Source: Methanomassiliicoccales archaeon
GTDB taxonomy: Archaea; Thermoplasmatota; Thermoplasmata; Methanomassiliicoccales; UBA472
Assembly (NCBI GenBank): GCA_026394375.1
Contig: JAPKYJ010000013.1
Location: forward strand, 128,089 to 192,088
Length of the DNA: 64,000 bases
Direction of reading: 5' to 3'
In this document: positions 35,208 to 43,481 of the stretch, in pieces
Layout: each line of letters starts with the position of its first letter
Numbering within the stretch: the stretch's first letter is position 1
Program-made: the position numbers and the translations under genes
Notes under the pieces: model-generated
Seen by the model: the letters and a program-made list of their open reading frames with translations, nothing else
Databases searched by the model: none
What the model was told of the DNA's origin: nothing

Positions 35208-36293
35208 ATGGAGCGCCCGCAGCACGGCGGTGACGGCTGGCGCTACAGCGGGCTGGAGGACTTCAGTGCCAACCTGAATCCTTTCGGTCCGCCTCCCGGT
35301 CTGCAGGAAATGCTGCTTGCGGCGTCCAAGCAGCTCGATCACTATCCCGATGACTCGAGCGACCGCTTCCGCAGGGCGGTGGCCGATCATCATTCGCTCG
35401 TCAAAGAGAACGTAGTGCCAGGGGTCGGTTCCTCCGAGATCATCCGCCTCTTTCCCGAGGTCTTTCTGGAGCGGGGGGACAAGGTGCTCATGCCCCGGCC
35501 CACCTTCGGCGAGTATGCGTTCGCTTGCAGGTTCATGGGAGCGGAGGTGGTGCCCTTCGCCCTTCCTGAAGAGGATGCTTTCCGAGTGGACGTGGAATCG
35601 CTCTTGGGTGAGCTGGACCGCTCTTTCAAGGCGGTCTATCTGTGCAATCCCAACAACCCCACGGGCATGGTCTGCCCGCGTCGCCAGGTGCTCGAGCTCC
35701 TGCAGGAATGCGAGCGCCTGAACGTCATCGTTTTCTTGGACGAGACGCTGCTGGAGCTCCTTCCCGACGAGGAACAGATCAGCCTCTCGTCGGAAGTAGA
35801 GGCTCACGACAACCTGCTCATCATCCGCTCGCTGACCAAGTCCTTCGCCATTCCCGGGCTGAGGGTAGGATACGGTTTGGCAGGGAAGGGCATGGCCGCC
35901 TGCCTGGAGAGGGGAAGGCAGACCTGGAACTTGGGACAGATCGAGCAGGAGGTCTCCGCTTCGCTGATCTCGGACCATTTCCATTACGTACGGAAAGGGG
36001 CTCAGGTGCTGGATGACGAGAAGCGGAGGGTGCACCAGGAGCTCGGCCAGTTCCGATCGCTCACGGTCCATATGCCTGACGGCTTCTTCTTTTTCCTCGA
36101 TCTTCGACCCATCGAGATGACTGGAGCTAGATTCCGGGAGAGGATGATGGAGCAAGGCGTGCTAGTCCGCGATTGCCGCTCCTTCGGTCCACCTTTCGAA
36201 AGTTTCGTCCGCTTCTGCGTCAAGACCCCAGAGAAGGACGCGCTCTTGCTCAAGGCGTTCCGTGCGGTCCTGGGCAGGGAGGGCAGGACGTGA
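35208..36293 (+). CDS. cobD: L-threonine-O-3-phosphate decarboxylase-like aminotransferase CobD
   Basis: 361 residues of a HisC/CobD-type class I PLP enzyme. It begins MERPQHGGDGWRY and DFSANLNPFGPP, and has VGSSEIIRLFPE, YLCNPNNPTG, FLDETLLEL and SLTKSFAIPGLRVGY with PLP lysine 211. The substrate, L-threonine phosphate giving aminopropanol phosphate for the nucleotide loop, is inferred from the operon; HisC activity is the alternative. The ATG at 35187 is in frame, but GAGGTGG is ideally spaced before ATG 35208 and homologues begin near the HGG motif. Its TGA overlaps the GTG of cbiB. Confidence 0.88.
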   Translation: MERPQHGGDGWRYSGLEDFSANLNPFGPPPGLQEMLLAASKQLDHYPDDSSDRFRRAVADHHSLVKENVVPGVGSSEIIRLFPEVFLERGDKVLMPRPTFGEYAFACRFMGAEVVPFALPEEDAFRVDVESLLGELDRSFKAVYLCNPNNPTGMVCPRRQVLELLQECERLNVIVFLDETLLELLPDEEQISLSSEVEAHDNLLIIRSLTKSFAIPGLRVGYGLAGKGMAACLERGRQTWNLGQIEQEVSASLISDHFHYVRKGAQVLDDEKRRVHQELGQFRSLTVHMPDGFFFFLDLRPIEMTGARFRERMMEQGVLVRDCRSFGPPFESFVRFCVKTPEKDALLLKAFRAVLGREGRT

Positions 36294-37294
36294 ACTTCGA
36301 TCCGATCATCCTCTATGCACTAGCGTTCGCGGTCGCCGCGGTCATCTTGGACCTTCTGCTGGGGGAACCGCCGAACGCCCTCCATCCAGTGGTGTGGATG
36401 GGCAAGCTCATCGGTCTCTTGGATGGAAGCATCAAGCGCCATGGTCGGGTGAGGAGGGAACGTGCCATGGGCGTGCTCGTGGCCTTGATCCCCATCCTGG
36501 TCTTCGTGCTCGGCCTCACGGTATTGATCGCGGTCCTACACAGCCTCTTCGGGATGCTGGTCTGGGCCATCGTATGCGCATTGCTGTTCAAGACGCTCTT
36601 CGCCATGAAGGCCTTGGAGCGTCATGTGTTCCCGGTCATGGAGGCGCTGGAGAAAGGTGATCTGGAAGAAGCTAGGAAGAGGGTCTCTATGGTGGTTAGT
36701 CGAGACACTAGCACATTGGACCAGGGGCACGTGGCCTCCTGCGCGGTGGAGACCGTGGCCGAGAACACCATCGACAGTATTTTCTCTCCTTTCCTCTTCT
36801 TCGGTCTGGCTGGGGTTCCGGGAGTGGTGTTCTACCGCGTCTCCAACACCCTCGATGCCATGGTCGGCTACTTGAGCGAGAAGCACCGCAACGTCGGCTG
36901 GTTCTCCGCCAAGCTGGACGACGCCACCAATTGGATCGGGGCAAGGCTTTCCCTGCCGTTCATACTGCTTGCGCTGAAGATAATGGGCAAGGACTGGAGA
37001 AAAGCCTACCGGACGGCGTTGCGGGATCATACCAAGACCGCATCACCGAACAAGGGCTGGCCCATGGCCGCATTCGCCGGAGGCTTGGGGATCCGCATGG
37101 AGAAGATCGGCCACTACACCTTTGGCGATGGGCTTCTGCCCGAGGACCCCCGCTACATCCGGGAGACGGTGAAGCTCGCCAAAGGCTCGTCCCTGCTGTT
37201 CTTCTTCCTGGTGGCGTTGCCGTTGTTCCTGGTATTGGGGCTGCAGGTCCAGCTTTTATTTGAGCAAGTCATTACGCATCTGTTGTTCGGGTGA
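36290..37294 (+). CDS. cbiB: Adenosylcobinamide-phosphate synthase CbiB
   Basis: 334 residues with several membrane helices. Family motifs are LDLLLGEPPNALHPVVWMGKLI near the N-terminus, VSRDTSTLD, VETVAENTIDSIFSPFLFF, YRVSNTLDAMVGYLSEK and DHTKTASPNKGWPMAAFAG. It joins adenosylcobyric acid to aminopropanol or its phosphate, the step after CobD. GTG start overlapping the cobD stop as GTGA. It is coupled downstream to cbiS. Confidence 0.93.
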   Translation: MNFDPIILYALAFAVAAVILDLLLGEPPNALHPVVWMGKLIGLLDGSIKRHGRVRRERAMGVLVALIPILVFVLGLTVLIAVLHSLFGMLVWAIVCALLFKTLFAMKALERHVFPVMEALEKGDLEEARKRVSMVVSRDTSTLDQGHVASCAVETVAENTIDSIFSPFLFFGLAGVPGVVFYRVSNTLDAMVGYLSEKHRNVGWFSAKLDDATNWIGARLSLPFILLALKIMGKDWRKAYRTALRDHTKTASPNKGWPMAAFAGGLGIRMEKIGHYTFGDGLLPEDPRYIRETVKLAKGSSLLFFFLVALPLFLVLGLQVQLLFEQVITHLLFG

Positions 37295-37299
37295 GAGAG

Positions 37300-38427
37300 A
37301 TGAGAAAGACGTTCAAACCGAAGGTGGAGGTGAAGGCCCTGAACGGGGGGAATGGAGCCATTGTTCACTTCCCAGAGAAGATGAAAGTGCTCGCATCCAC
37401 CCTGCGCAACGGCGGGTTCGTGGAAGCGGACACGGTGCTCATCATCCAAGTGGAGCGCGGCTACGACGGTCAGGACCCAGACGAGGACATGCGCAAGACC
37501 TGCCATGGGCTGGGGTTGAAGGAGGACACGGTATGCTTCATGACCGCGGCGGACGTGAAGAAGGTCATCTCCACCACCGAGGAGGAGTACCATGGAGTCA
37601 AAGCGTCGGTCGTAGCCACCGCCGGCGTCGTCAACGCAGTCATGGCCGGGGAACTGGTGCCGGATGCGATCCTGGCCACCCTGACCAAGCCGGGCACCAT
37701 CAACATCGTGGCCGCGGTCAACGTCCCTCTTGAGCCGGCCGGTCTGGCGAACGCCATCATCACCATCACCGAAGCAAAGACCGCCGCCATGATCGATTGC
37801 GGCGTGAAGGGTACGGGGACCACGAGCGACGCCGTCGCCGTGGCATGCCCGAAAGGCAACGGAAGCCACTACGCCGGCACGGCCACCGACGTCGGCATCG
37901 CCCTGTCCAGGGCGGTGCGCAAGGCGGTGGGGCAGAGCATCCGCAAGTGGTACAACGGGACGGCTCCGCTGGACATGCTCTCCCGCCTGCAAGAGAAAGG
38001 AATCAGTCTCGATGATCTCTGGAACGCGGCCAAGGAACTCTACTATTCCAACCCTCAGTGGGAGACCGAGATGATCCACCAGCGTTTCATGGCGCACATC
38101 AAGCTTCTGAACGACGACGTCAACGTGAACGCCATGGTGCAGGCGGCGCTGCTGATGGAGGAGCAAGGGGGTCGGGACAACATCCACGGCCTGGGGAAGG
38201 GCGAGTTCGCAAAGGACCCGGTGCACCTGCTGGCGGACGAGCTCATGGGCATCGCCTTGGCGGAGTACATCTCGGGTACTAGGGGGCTCTTCGAGTACAC
38301 CCGCTACGATCGCAAGAAGCCGGGCATCATCGGCGAGCTCGGTCCCTTCATGGACGATATCGTGGGCGCGTTGGTCGGAGGAACGATGTCCAAGGTCTAC
38401 ACCGACCTTCTGGGGGCGGGAAGATAG
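37300..38427 (+). CDS. cbiS: Bifunctional adenosylcobinamide amidohydrolase / alpha-ribazole phosphatase CbiS
   Basis: 375 residues, a fusion. Residues 1-215 are CbiZ-type amidohydrolase (VVATAGVVNAVMAGE, TITEAKTAAMIDCGVKGTGTTSDAVAVAC, HYAGTATDVGIALSRAV), which removes aminopropanol from cobinamides so they can be rebuilt. Residues 225-375 are PgpA/CobZ-like (LLMEEQGGRDNIHGLGKGEF, DPVHLLADELMGIALAEYISGTRGLFEYTRYDRKKPG), which dephosphorylates alpha-ribazole phosphate or cobalamin phosphate. This architecture is known from CbiS of Methanopyrus. A GTG at 37291 overlaps the cbiB stop, but GGTGA is well spaced before ATG 37300. Confidence 0.9.
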   Translation: MRKTFKPKVEVKALNGGNGAIVHFPEKMKVLASTLRNGGFVEADTVLIIQVERGYDGQDPDEDMRKTCHGLGLKEDTVCFMTAADVKKVISTTEEEYHGVKASVVATAGVVNAVMAGELVPDAILATLTKPGTINIVAAVNVPLEPAGLANAIITITEAKTAAMIDCGVKGTGTTSDAVAVACPKGNGSHYAGTATDVGIALSRAVRKAVGQSIRKWYNGTAPLDMLSRLQEKGISLDDLWNAAKELYYSNPQWETEMIHQRFMAHIKLLNDDVNVNAMVQAALLMEEQGGRDNIHGLGKGEFAKDPVHLLADELMGIALAEYISGTRGLFEYTRYDRKKPGIIGELGPFMDDIVGALVGGTMSKVYTDLLGAGR

Positions 38428-38429
38428 GG

Positions 38430-39233
38430 GTGCTCTCCATCCTCAAGGCGCAGTTCTCCCTCTTCACCATCATTCCAGCCGATGCCAGCGGTCAAGAGGT
38501 CGATGCTTTGGCGCATCGCTTCTGGTCGGTGCCTATCGTCGGATTGTTCTTCGGTTGCGTTGCTGGCTTGGTATTCCTCTTGGCCGATCAGGTGTTCTCT
38601 TCGCTTGTCGCCGCCCTTCTGGCACTGTTGTTCGTGCACGGCCTCAACCGCTTCCTGCACATCGACGGCCTGAGCGATCTAGGCGATGGCCTGCTGGCCG
38701 GCGGAAGAAAGGAGAAGAAGCTGGCGGCCATGAAAGACAGCCGATCCGGCGCTGGTGGAATTGCCTACCTCTTCTTCTTCGAATCGCTCTCCGTGCTCGC
38801 CCTAGCCATGTTCGCCAACCAGCCCCTGGCCTTGCTGTTCCTCATCCCCCTGATGGCGGAGGTGCTGGCGAAGAACGCTCTGGTGGCATGCGCCTCCGTC
38901 GGGAAGCCATCGGAAGGCATGGGGGGCATCTTCGTTCGCAACGCCAAGGGTGGCACGGCCCTCGCCTCTGCCGTCCTGTCGTTCTTCATCATTTTCGTCC
39001 TCGGCTATTTCCTCAAGCCCTACTCCGGATGGAGCGACATCTGGGTAGTGGTCATCGGCCTTTCCTTGGTGCTCGTCAGCTCCCTGGTCGGAGCGGTGCT
39101 GGCGAAGCTTGCCATGCGCTCCTTCGGCATCGTGAACGGAGACGTGCTGGGAGCGACGAACGAGATCGCTCGACCGATAGTGCTGATGACGCTGGTATTG
39201 GTGATCAGATGCCTCGAGTCAGTGCGGTGGTGA
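38430..39233 (+). CDS. cobS: Adenosylcobinamide-GDP ribazoletransferase (cobalamin synthase) CobS
   Basis: 267 residues, a multi-helix membrane protein. The signature FLHIDGLSDLGDGLLAG followed by KKLAAMKDSRSGAGGIA (about 76-115) marks CobS. It joins activated adenosylcobinamide-GDP with alpha-ribazole or its phosphate at the membrane. GTG start two bases after the cbiS stop. It overlaps cobY by 25 bases. Confidence 0.93.
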   Translation: MLSILKAQFSLFTIIPADASGQEVDALAHRFWSVPIVGLFFGCVAGLVFLLADQVFSSLVAALLALLFVHGLNRFLHIDGLSDLGDGLLAGGRKEKKLAAMKDSRSGAGGIAYLFFFESLSVLALAMFANQPLALLFLIPLMAEVLAKNALVACASVGKPSEGMGGIFVRNAKGGTALASAVLSFFIIFVLGYFLKPYSGWSDIWVVVIGLSLVLVSSLVGAVLAKLAMRSFGIVNGDVLGATNEIARPIVLMTLVLVIRCLESVRW

Positions 39234-39835
39234 CCGCTGGCGGCAGGGGAACGAGGATAGGCGAGCTGAAGCAAGAGAAACCGCTGATCGAGATCCTTGA
39301 CAAGCCGATGGTCGATCATGTGCTGGAGGCGCTCAAAGGCTCGAAGGAGATCTCGGAGATCGTGGTCTCGGTGAGCCAGAACACGCCCCGCACGGAGAAG
39401 CACGTCCAATCCCAGGGATACAGGTTCGTGCGCACCCCCGGCGAAGGCTATGTCCAGGACCTTCGCTATGCCATGTATTTGCTCTCCACTCCCTACATAC
39501 TGGTGGTGCCAGCGGACATGCCTCTCCTGCGGACATCCTCCATCGACGCCGTGGTCACGGCCTTCTATCGGTCCAAGAAATCATCCATTGTGGTCGGGGT
39601 GCCGGTGGAGGTGTTTCAGAACATGAACGCGGAGCCGACCTTCACCATGGAGATGAACGGCCAGATGGCCGTTCCCTGTGGCATCAGCATCGTGGACCGG
39701 GACATGATGCTCCGCAACGAGTACCTTGATGAGGCATACATGCTCACGGAGCTGGAGGATTTCGCCGTGAACATCAACACCGTCGCCAATCTGAGGTTCG
39801 CGGAGAAGGTCCTGAAGAAAAGGAAGAAAGTCTAA
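39209..39835 (+). CDS. cobY: Adenosylcobinamide-phosphate guanylyltransferase CobY
   Basis: 208 residues. The nucleotidyltransferase loop is AVVTAGGRGTRIGELKQEKPLIEI (about 6-29), followed by DKPMVDHVLEAL, LVVPADMPLL and a C-terminal FAVNINTVANL. This is the archaeal replacement for bacterial CobU, making adenosylcobinamide-GDP from the phosphate and GTP. It begins inside the end of cobS and its stop shares CTAA with the convergent cobT stop. Confidence 0.92.
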   Translation: MPRVSAVVTAGGRGTRIGELKQEKPLIEILDKPMVDHVLEALKGSKEISEIVVSVSQNTPRTEKHVQSQGYRFVRTPGEGYVQDLRYAMYLLSTPYILVVPADMPLLRTSSIDAVVTAFYRSKKSSIVVGVPVEVFQNMNAEPTFTMEMNGQMAVPCGISIVDRDMMLRNEYLDEAYMLTELEDFAVNINTVANLRFAEKVLKKRKKV

Positions 39836-40941
39836 GCCTTCCTGGCCATCAACCTCTCGTAGTTCTCCTCGATCTCCTGCAGCAGGGCGGCCGCGTCCAC
39901 TCGTCCTCTGGTAGTAAGCATGGCAGCGATGGACGAGCCACCGGCCCCCACGCCCTCCTTGACCAGGCCGGTCTCGTAGATGCGCAGCCCTTCATGTTTC
40001 GAATGGCCGAAATCCAGATCGGCCGCGATCACGGGCACCGGTGCGATCTGCTGCACCAGGCTAACGATGCTCGAGCCCTTGTCCTGCACGATCCATCTGG
40101 TGGTGCCGATGGCCACGTTACCGAGAACGCCCTTATCCATGCCTTTGACCACCGCCAGAACGGCGGCCATCTGGGTGCCGCCGGCCATGATGACGGGAAC
40201 GGAGCGTGCCGCTCCTACGACCACACCTGCCGCAGCAGGGATCATCGGATCGCCCATGGCCGCCAGGGCAGCCATCGGGTCCTTCCGCATCTGCTCCATG
40301 GTCAAGGGCGCGTTCTTCAATCCTTCGCGCACGACCTGCGCTTTGAGAGAATGGGGGTTCTCCAGAAGGCTGCTGGACACTTTGCCTTCCGCATCATAGC
40401 CCATGGCCGCCAATACGCCTAACGCCGTGGTGGTTCCCCCGGCGATGGATTCCCCCACGACCAAGTAATCGGAGATCCTGGCCAGGGCCTTGCCCACTTC
40501 CACAGCGTGGTCGAAGACCTTGCGTGGATCGTCCAATGCCTTTCCCGTGCGAATGTCCTTGCCCGGAGTTCCGCCAAGCTCGAAGTAGGGGGAGTTCGGT
40601 CTGACATTCACACCTCCGTTCACTGCGAACACTGGCATGGAGGTCAGCTTGATGGCGGACATGGTGATGAGACCAGGTGTAGGGATGCCGTTGGGCGTCA
40701 CTGGCACTCCATTGATGCACTTGCACCAGCCGAAATAGAGCAGTTCGATGTCTGCGGCGGGGGTGTAGTCAGTGATCTGGGGGTTCGCTCCCGCTGCAGA
40801 GATGCCAGGGATCTTGCCTGTCTCTGTGTTGCCGATGATGCAGACGTAGGTGGGCGCCTTGCCCAGCAGCTTGCGCACGAACTTCTTCCCCTTCATCTCC
40901 TCGTGGCTGAAGATGATGTCCTTGGGAATCGTTGTCGCCAT
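39832..40941 (-). CDS. cobT: Nicotinate-nucleotide-dimethylbenzimidazole phosphoribosyltransferase CobT (archaeal type)
   Basis: 369 residues of the archaeal CobT/UPF0284 family: FVCIIGNTETGKIPGISAAGANP-like N-terminus (CIIGNTETG), TPGLITMSAIKL, GESIAGGTTTALGVLAAMG, MAGGTQMAAVLAVV and GAGGSSIAAML. It makes alpha-ribazole phosphate, the lower-ligand half of the CobS reaction. GGGAG precedes the ATG. The operator and TATA box directly upstream link it to the convergent btuF operon. It shares its stop with cobY on the opposite strand. Confidence 0.9.
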   Translation of the reverse strand: MATTIPKDIIFSHEEMKGKKFVRKLLGKAPTYVCIIGNTETGKIPGISAAGANPQITDYTPAADIELLYFGWCKCINGVPVTPNGIPTPGLITMSAIKLTSMPVFAVNGGVNVRPNSPYFELGGTPGKDIRTGKALDDPRKVFDHAVEVGKALARISDYLVVGESIAGGTTTALGVLAAMGYDAEGKVSSSLLENPHSLKAQVVREGLKNAPLTMEQMRKDPMAALAAMGDPMIPAAAGVVVGAARSVPVIMAGGTQMAAVLAVVKGMDKGVLGNVAIGTTRWIVQDKGSSIVSLVQQIAPVPVIAADLDFGHSKHEGLRIYETGLVKEGVGAGGSSIAAMLTTRGRVDAAALLQEIEENYERLMARKA

Positions 40942-40958
40942 AACTCTCCCTCTTCGTC

Positions 40959-40979
40959 AGTTGGATTATTCATCCAATT
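40959..40979 (-). promoter_or_regulatory. Palindromic operator, copy 2 (cobT)
   Basis: On the plus strand: AGTTGGATT, ATT, CATCCAATT. It matches 18 of 21 bases of copy 1. It lies 18-38 bases before the cobT ATG and about 13-41 bases downstream of the TATA box at 40993-41000, covering the expected transcription start. Confidence 0.72.
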
Positions 40980-40992
40980 GAAGGATTGGCGG

Positions 40993-41000
40993 CTATATAA
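40993..41000 (-). promoter_or_regulatory. TATA box of cobT
   Basis: Reads TTATATAG on the minus strand. Transcription would start near 40970, inside operator copy 2. Confidence 0.6.
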
Positions 41001-41084
41001 TGATTGAGCTGAAGTGATGCATCTGGCTTGAGAAATGTGGCAACATCGGAATCGCACCGTCACCGTAATGTCGAATCCTCCGCC

Positions 41085-42128
41085 CTACTGAAGGATGGCG
41101 TCGAGCAGTCCGGGCAGCGGAACGAAATCCTCCTCGATCTCGCAGAACCTCTTCCCTGCCCTTCCTTTGGTGATGGCCGGACCGACCGCGAACGGCACCT
41201 TCATGATCAAATGCTCGCCGCTCAGTGAAGAGGTGCCATGATCGATGACGAAAGCCACTTTGTGCCCCTGCAGCTTCTTCTTGTTCGAGCTGAGCAACCG
41301 ATCCACGTCCAACAGCATCTCCACTTTCTTCGACGGCATCCGTTTGTGGCTGATGTCGTCCGTCTCTTCGATGTGCCAGAGCACATTGCCCTCCGCCAGA
41401 CGAGGCAGCGATCGCTTCAGCCCCTCGGCATAATTGCTCACTTCGTGATTCTCTAGGCCGAAATAAGAGGCCACGCCGAGCACGGACGGGCTCTTGGAGA
41501 AGAACACCATCCCTTTGCTGGATGGCAGTGGACCTCGATCCCCTTTCTTGATGAGCTTCCCTCCTCCCCAAGGCATGACCACCAATCCGCCGTTGTAAGA
41601 GCCCATTTCCTGGATGAATGGCGTTAGCTCCCCGAACTCCCTTCCTTTGATGCTGACCGGCGTGGGCGGGGCGGGGAGCTCCTCCACTCTATCGGAGCGG
41701 ACCTTGAGGATGCCCTTGCCTTGGCAATAGAAGAAGAGCTGCGGATGAAGGGAGGAAATGGACTTGGAATGCTTCTTGGCCAGGAGACGCAGCTTCGCCT
41801 CGTCCTCGCACATCATCTGGTATTCCCAAGCCACTTTTCCGTCATGCAGCTTGGCCGGGCTGAGGCGATAGGCGACCTCTCCTTCCTCCAGCGGGACGCC
41901 ATAGCCCATGGCCTCGATGACCCCTCTCGGCACGTTCAGAGGGCGTCCCCCGATGAACTCCAGCATGAAGAGGTGGGTGTAGCCCCGAGCGTCGGTGCAT
42001 CCGAATCTGCCGCTGGATGCGACGGAATCGATGAAGCGCTTGTCCGTCGCCTCCAGTGGCGTGCGGCTCCCTAGCTCCTCGATGCGGTCGTCCGCGGCGC
42101 CATCGAGAAGAACGATCAGCGTGCTCAT
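41085..42128 (-). CDS. Alkaline-phosphatase-superfamily protein resembling cofactor-independent phosphoglycerate mutase (ApgM)
   Basis: 347 residues. It begins STLIVLLDGAADDRIEELGSRTPLEAT, the ApgM signature, and later has GGGKLIKKGDR, LGVASYFGLEN, WHIEETDDISHKR and FVIDHGTSS with probable metal ligands (His-Glu-Glu-Thr-Asp-Asp; Asp-His-Gly). Family enzymes are usually about 400 residues, so this member is short and divergent. It could be a true phosphoglycerate mutase, but the corrinoid operator overlapping its start codon suggests a phosphatase or mutase linked to cobalamin metabolism. Alpha-ribazole phosphatase is already supplied by CbiS, so the substrate is open. The frame opens further upstream; ATG 42128 fits the family. 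Confidence 0.75.
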   Translation of the reverse strand: MSTLIVLLDGAADDRIEELGSRTPLEATDKRFIDSVASSGRFGCTDARGYTHLFMLEFIGGRPLNVPRGVIEAMGYGVPLEEGEVAYRLSPAKLHDGKVAWEYQMMCEDEAKLRLLAKKHSKSISSLHPQLFFYCQGKGILKVRSDRVEELPAPPTPVSIKGREFGELTPFIQEMGSYNGGLVVMPWGGGKLIKKGDRGPLPSSKGMVFFSKSPSVLGVASYFGLENHEVSNYAEGLKRSLPRLAEGNVLWHIEETDDISHKRMPSKKVEMLLDVDRLLSSNKKKLQGHKVAFVIDHGTSSLSGEHLIMKVPFAVGPAITKGRAGKRFCEIEEDFVPLPGLLDAILQ

Positions 42129-42146
42129 TGGATGACTCGTCCAACC
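42126..42146 (-). promoter_or_regulatory. Palindromic operator, copy 3 (ApgM-like gene)
   Basis: Core TTGGATGACTCGTCCAAC, 15 of 21 positions identical to copy 1. On the coding strand its last three bases are the ATG start codon, so a bound protein would sit on the start of a leaderless message. TATA-like TTCAATAC lies at 42164-42171. Confidence 0.55.
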
Positions 42147-42248
42147 GGCGAATCCATCTATGCGTATTGAATGATTTCGCTGCGAGAAGAGCGAGCTGGG
42201 ACGGAAGCCAGAAAGGGCTATTATCCCCCAGTTTACTGAGGGTGCTTC

Positions 42249-42887
42249 ATGAAGGGAAGGCAGAAGCGGGAAAAGACCGCCAAGGATGATACCGCGCAGG
42301 TACGGGATGTCCTGCGGACCTTGCAGGGTGCTTACGCCAAGAAGAGCGAGAAGGAGTTCGACCAGGTCATTCGCTCCCTCCTTCCCTCGGATGGAAGGGT
42401 ATGCGTCATCAGCACCAGCGGGATCATGGCCGGGGACGAACGCTGGGCTCGGGAGGTGGAGGCGGCCAGAAAGCTCATCGAATCCGACTGGAGGAGCTGG
42501 GGCGACGTCTACTGGCACGTGGACCGGGCGGCGATACAGGTCGAGGGCGAAATCGCTTGGCTGGATTGCAATGCCTTCGTGGAGAAGTTGCTTCCCAAGG
42601 AAGAGGCGATCAGCAACCACCTACGATATATCAAGAAGCTCGTGGACGGCCCGATGAGCGATGAGGAGAAAGTGGCCGAGGTGGCGAGAGGGGCGTCCAA
42701 CGTGCTGACCGAGTTCATGCGCGGGGAGAGGTTCGTCTGGCCCATGCGCTTCACCGCTGTGTTGCAGAGGCTCGAAGGAAAATGGCTGTTCCGCCAGATG
42801 CATTTCTCATTTCCCACGACACGCTTCCCGGATGAGCGGCTCACCGATCTGGATGTAGCGGGTGAATCACGCAAGCTGAAGGAATGA
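42249..42887 (+). CDS. NTF2/SnoaL-like domain protein
   Basis: 212 residues. The N-terminal region (RDVLRTLQGAYAKKSEKEFDQVI) and the C-terminal FTAVLQRLEGKWLFRQMHFSFPTTRFPDERL are typical of the SnoaL/DUF4440-type NTF2 fold, a cone that binds small ligands or mediates protein contacts. A middle segment ISNHLRYIKKLVDGPMSDEEKVAEVARGAS is an unusual helical insert. Function unknown. GGGTG lies before the ATG and a TATA-like CTATTAT at 42218-42224 gives a short leader. It is transcribed divergently from the ApgM-like gene. Confidence 0.75.
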   Translation: MKGRQKREKTAKDDTAQVRDVLRTLQGAYAKKSEKEFDQVIRSLLPSDGRVCVISTSGIMAGDERWAREVEAARKLIESDWRSWGDVYWHVDRAAIQVEGEIAWLDCNAFVEKLLPKEEAISNHLRYIKKLVDGPMSDEEKVAEVARGASNVLTEFMRGERFVWPMRFTAVLQRLEGKWLFRQMHFSFPTTRFPDERLTDLDVAGESRKLKE

Positions 42888-42913
42888 ACGCTAGCTCCGA
42901 CACATGACCTGCT

Positions 42914-43399
42914 TTACCTTCTTAGCCGTTGCCTTCGTTGCATGAGCACCGCTAGAAATGCCGCTCCTAGAACGATGGCACCCACAACGACCGCCCATAG
43001 GTAGTCCGGCACTCGTGAGATCGTCACCGTGCCCAGATCGAGAGTCTGACCTTGTGCGAGAGTGACAGGTCGTTGGTACATCTGGTAACCCGTCTTATTC
43101 ACGGTCAGGTTGTAGCTGCCCGCTGTTAACGTGAACGAGAATGCCCCGTCGGATGAGGTAATCATGGCAGCCGACGTCATCGTTCCGTTCATCAGTCTTA
43201 CATCGGCTTGGTCCATGATTCTTCCGTCAGCGTCCTTGATCACGCCCTTGACCGTCCCGTCGGCATACGTAGCGAGCCCGAATCGCGTTGTTGATGTACT
43301 GCTATCTGGTGAAATGGATGCCTGTCCCGCTGCTATCGCTACCAACGTCGTGCCTAGGATAATGAGCAGGACAGCAGCCACGGTCCAGAACTTGTGCAT
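42914..43399 (-). CDS. Secreted or membrane-anchored carboxypeptidase-regulatory-like protein
   Basis: 161 residues. It has an N-terminal signal or anchor helix (MHKFWTVAAVLLIILGTTL), a Ser/Thr linker, one beta-sandwich domain of the CarboxypepD_reg type (GTVKGVIKDADGRIMDQADVRL, AGSYNLTVNKTGYQ) and a C-terminal membrane helix followed by a basic tail QRRQRLRR. The topology suggests an outward-facing domain held by one or two helices. Earlier in-frame ATGs exist at 43423 and 43453, but GGAGAA is well spaced before ATG 43399, which also begins a clean signal sequence. Ligand unknown. Confidence 0.75.
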   Translation of the reverse strand: MHKFWTVAAVLLIILGTTLVAIAAGQASISPDSSTSTTRFGLATYADGTVKGVIKDADGRIMDQADVRLMNGTMTSAAMITSSDGAFSFTLTAGSYNLTVNKTGYQMYQRPVTLAQGQTLDLGTVTISRVPDYLWAVVVGAIVLGAAFLAVLMQRRQRLRR

Positions 43400-43481
43400 C
43401 CTATCTTCTCCGGAAATAGGCATGGTCGAGCCAATATCAATCATTTGCGCCACGGGAGCTCACCTTCGATTCCGCCGCAAC

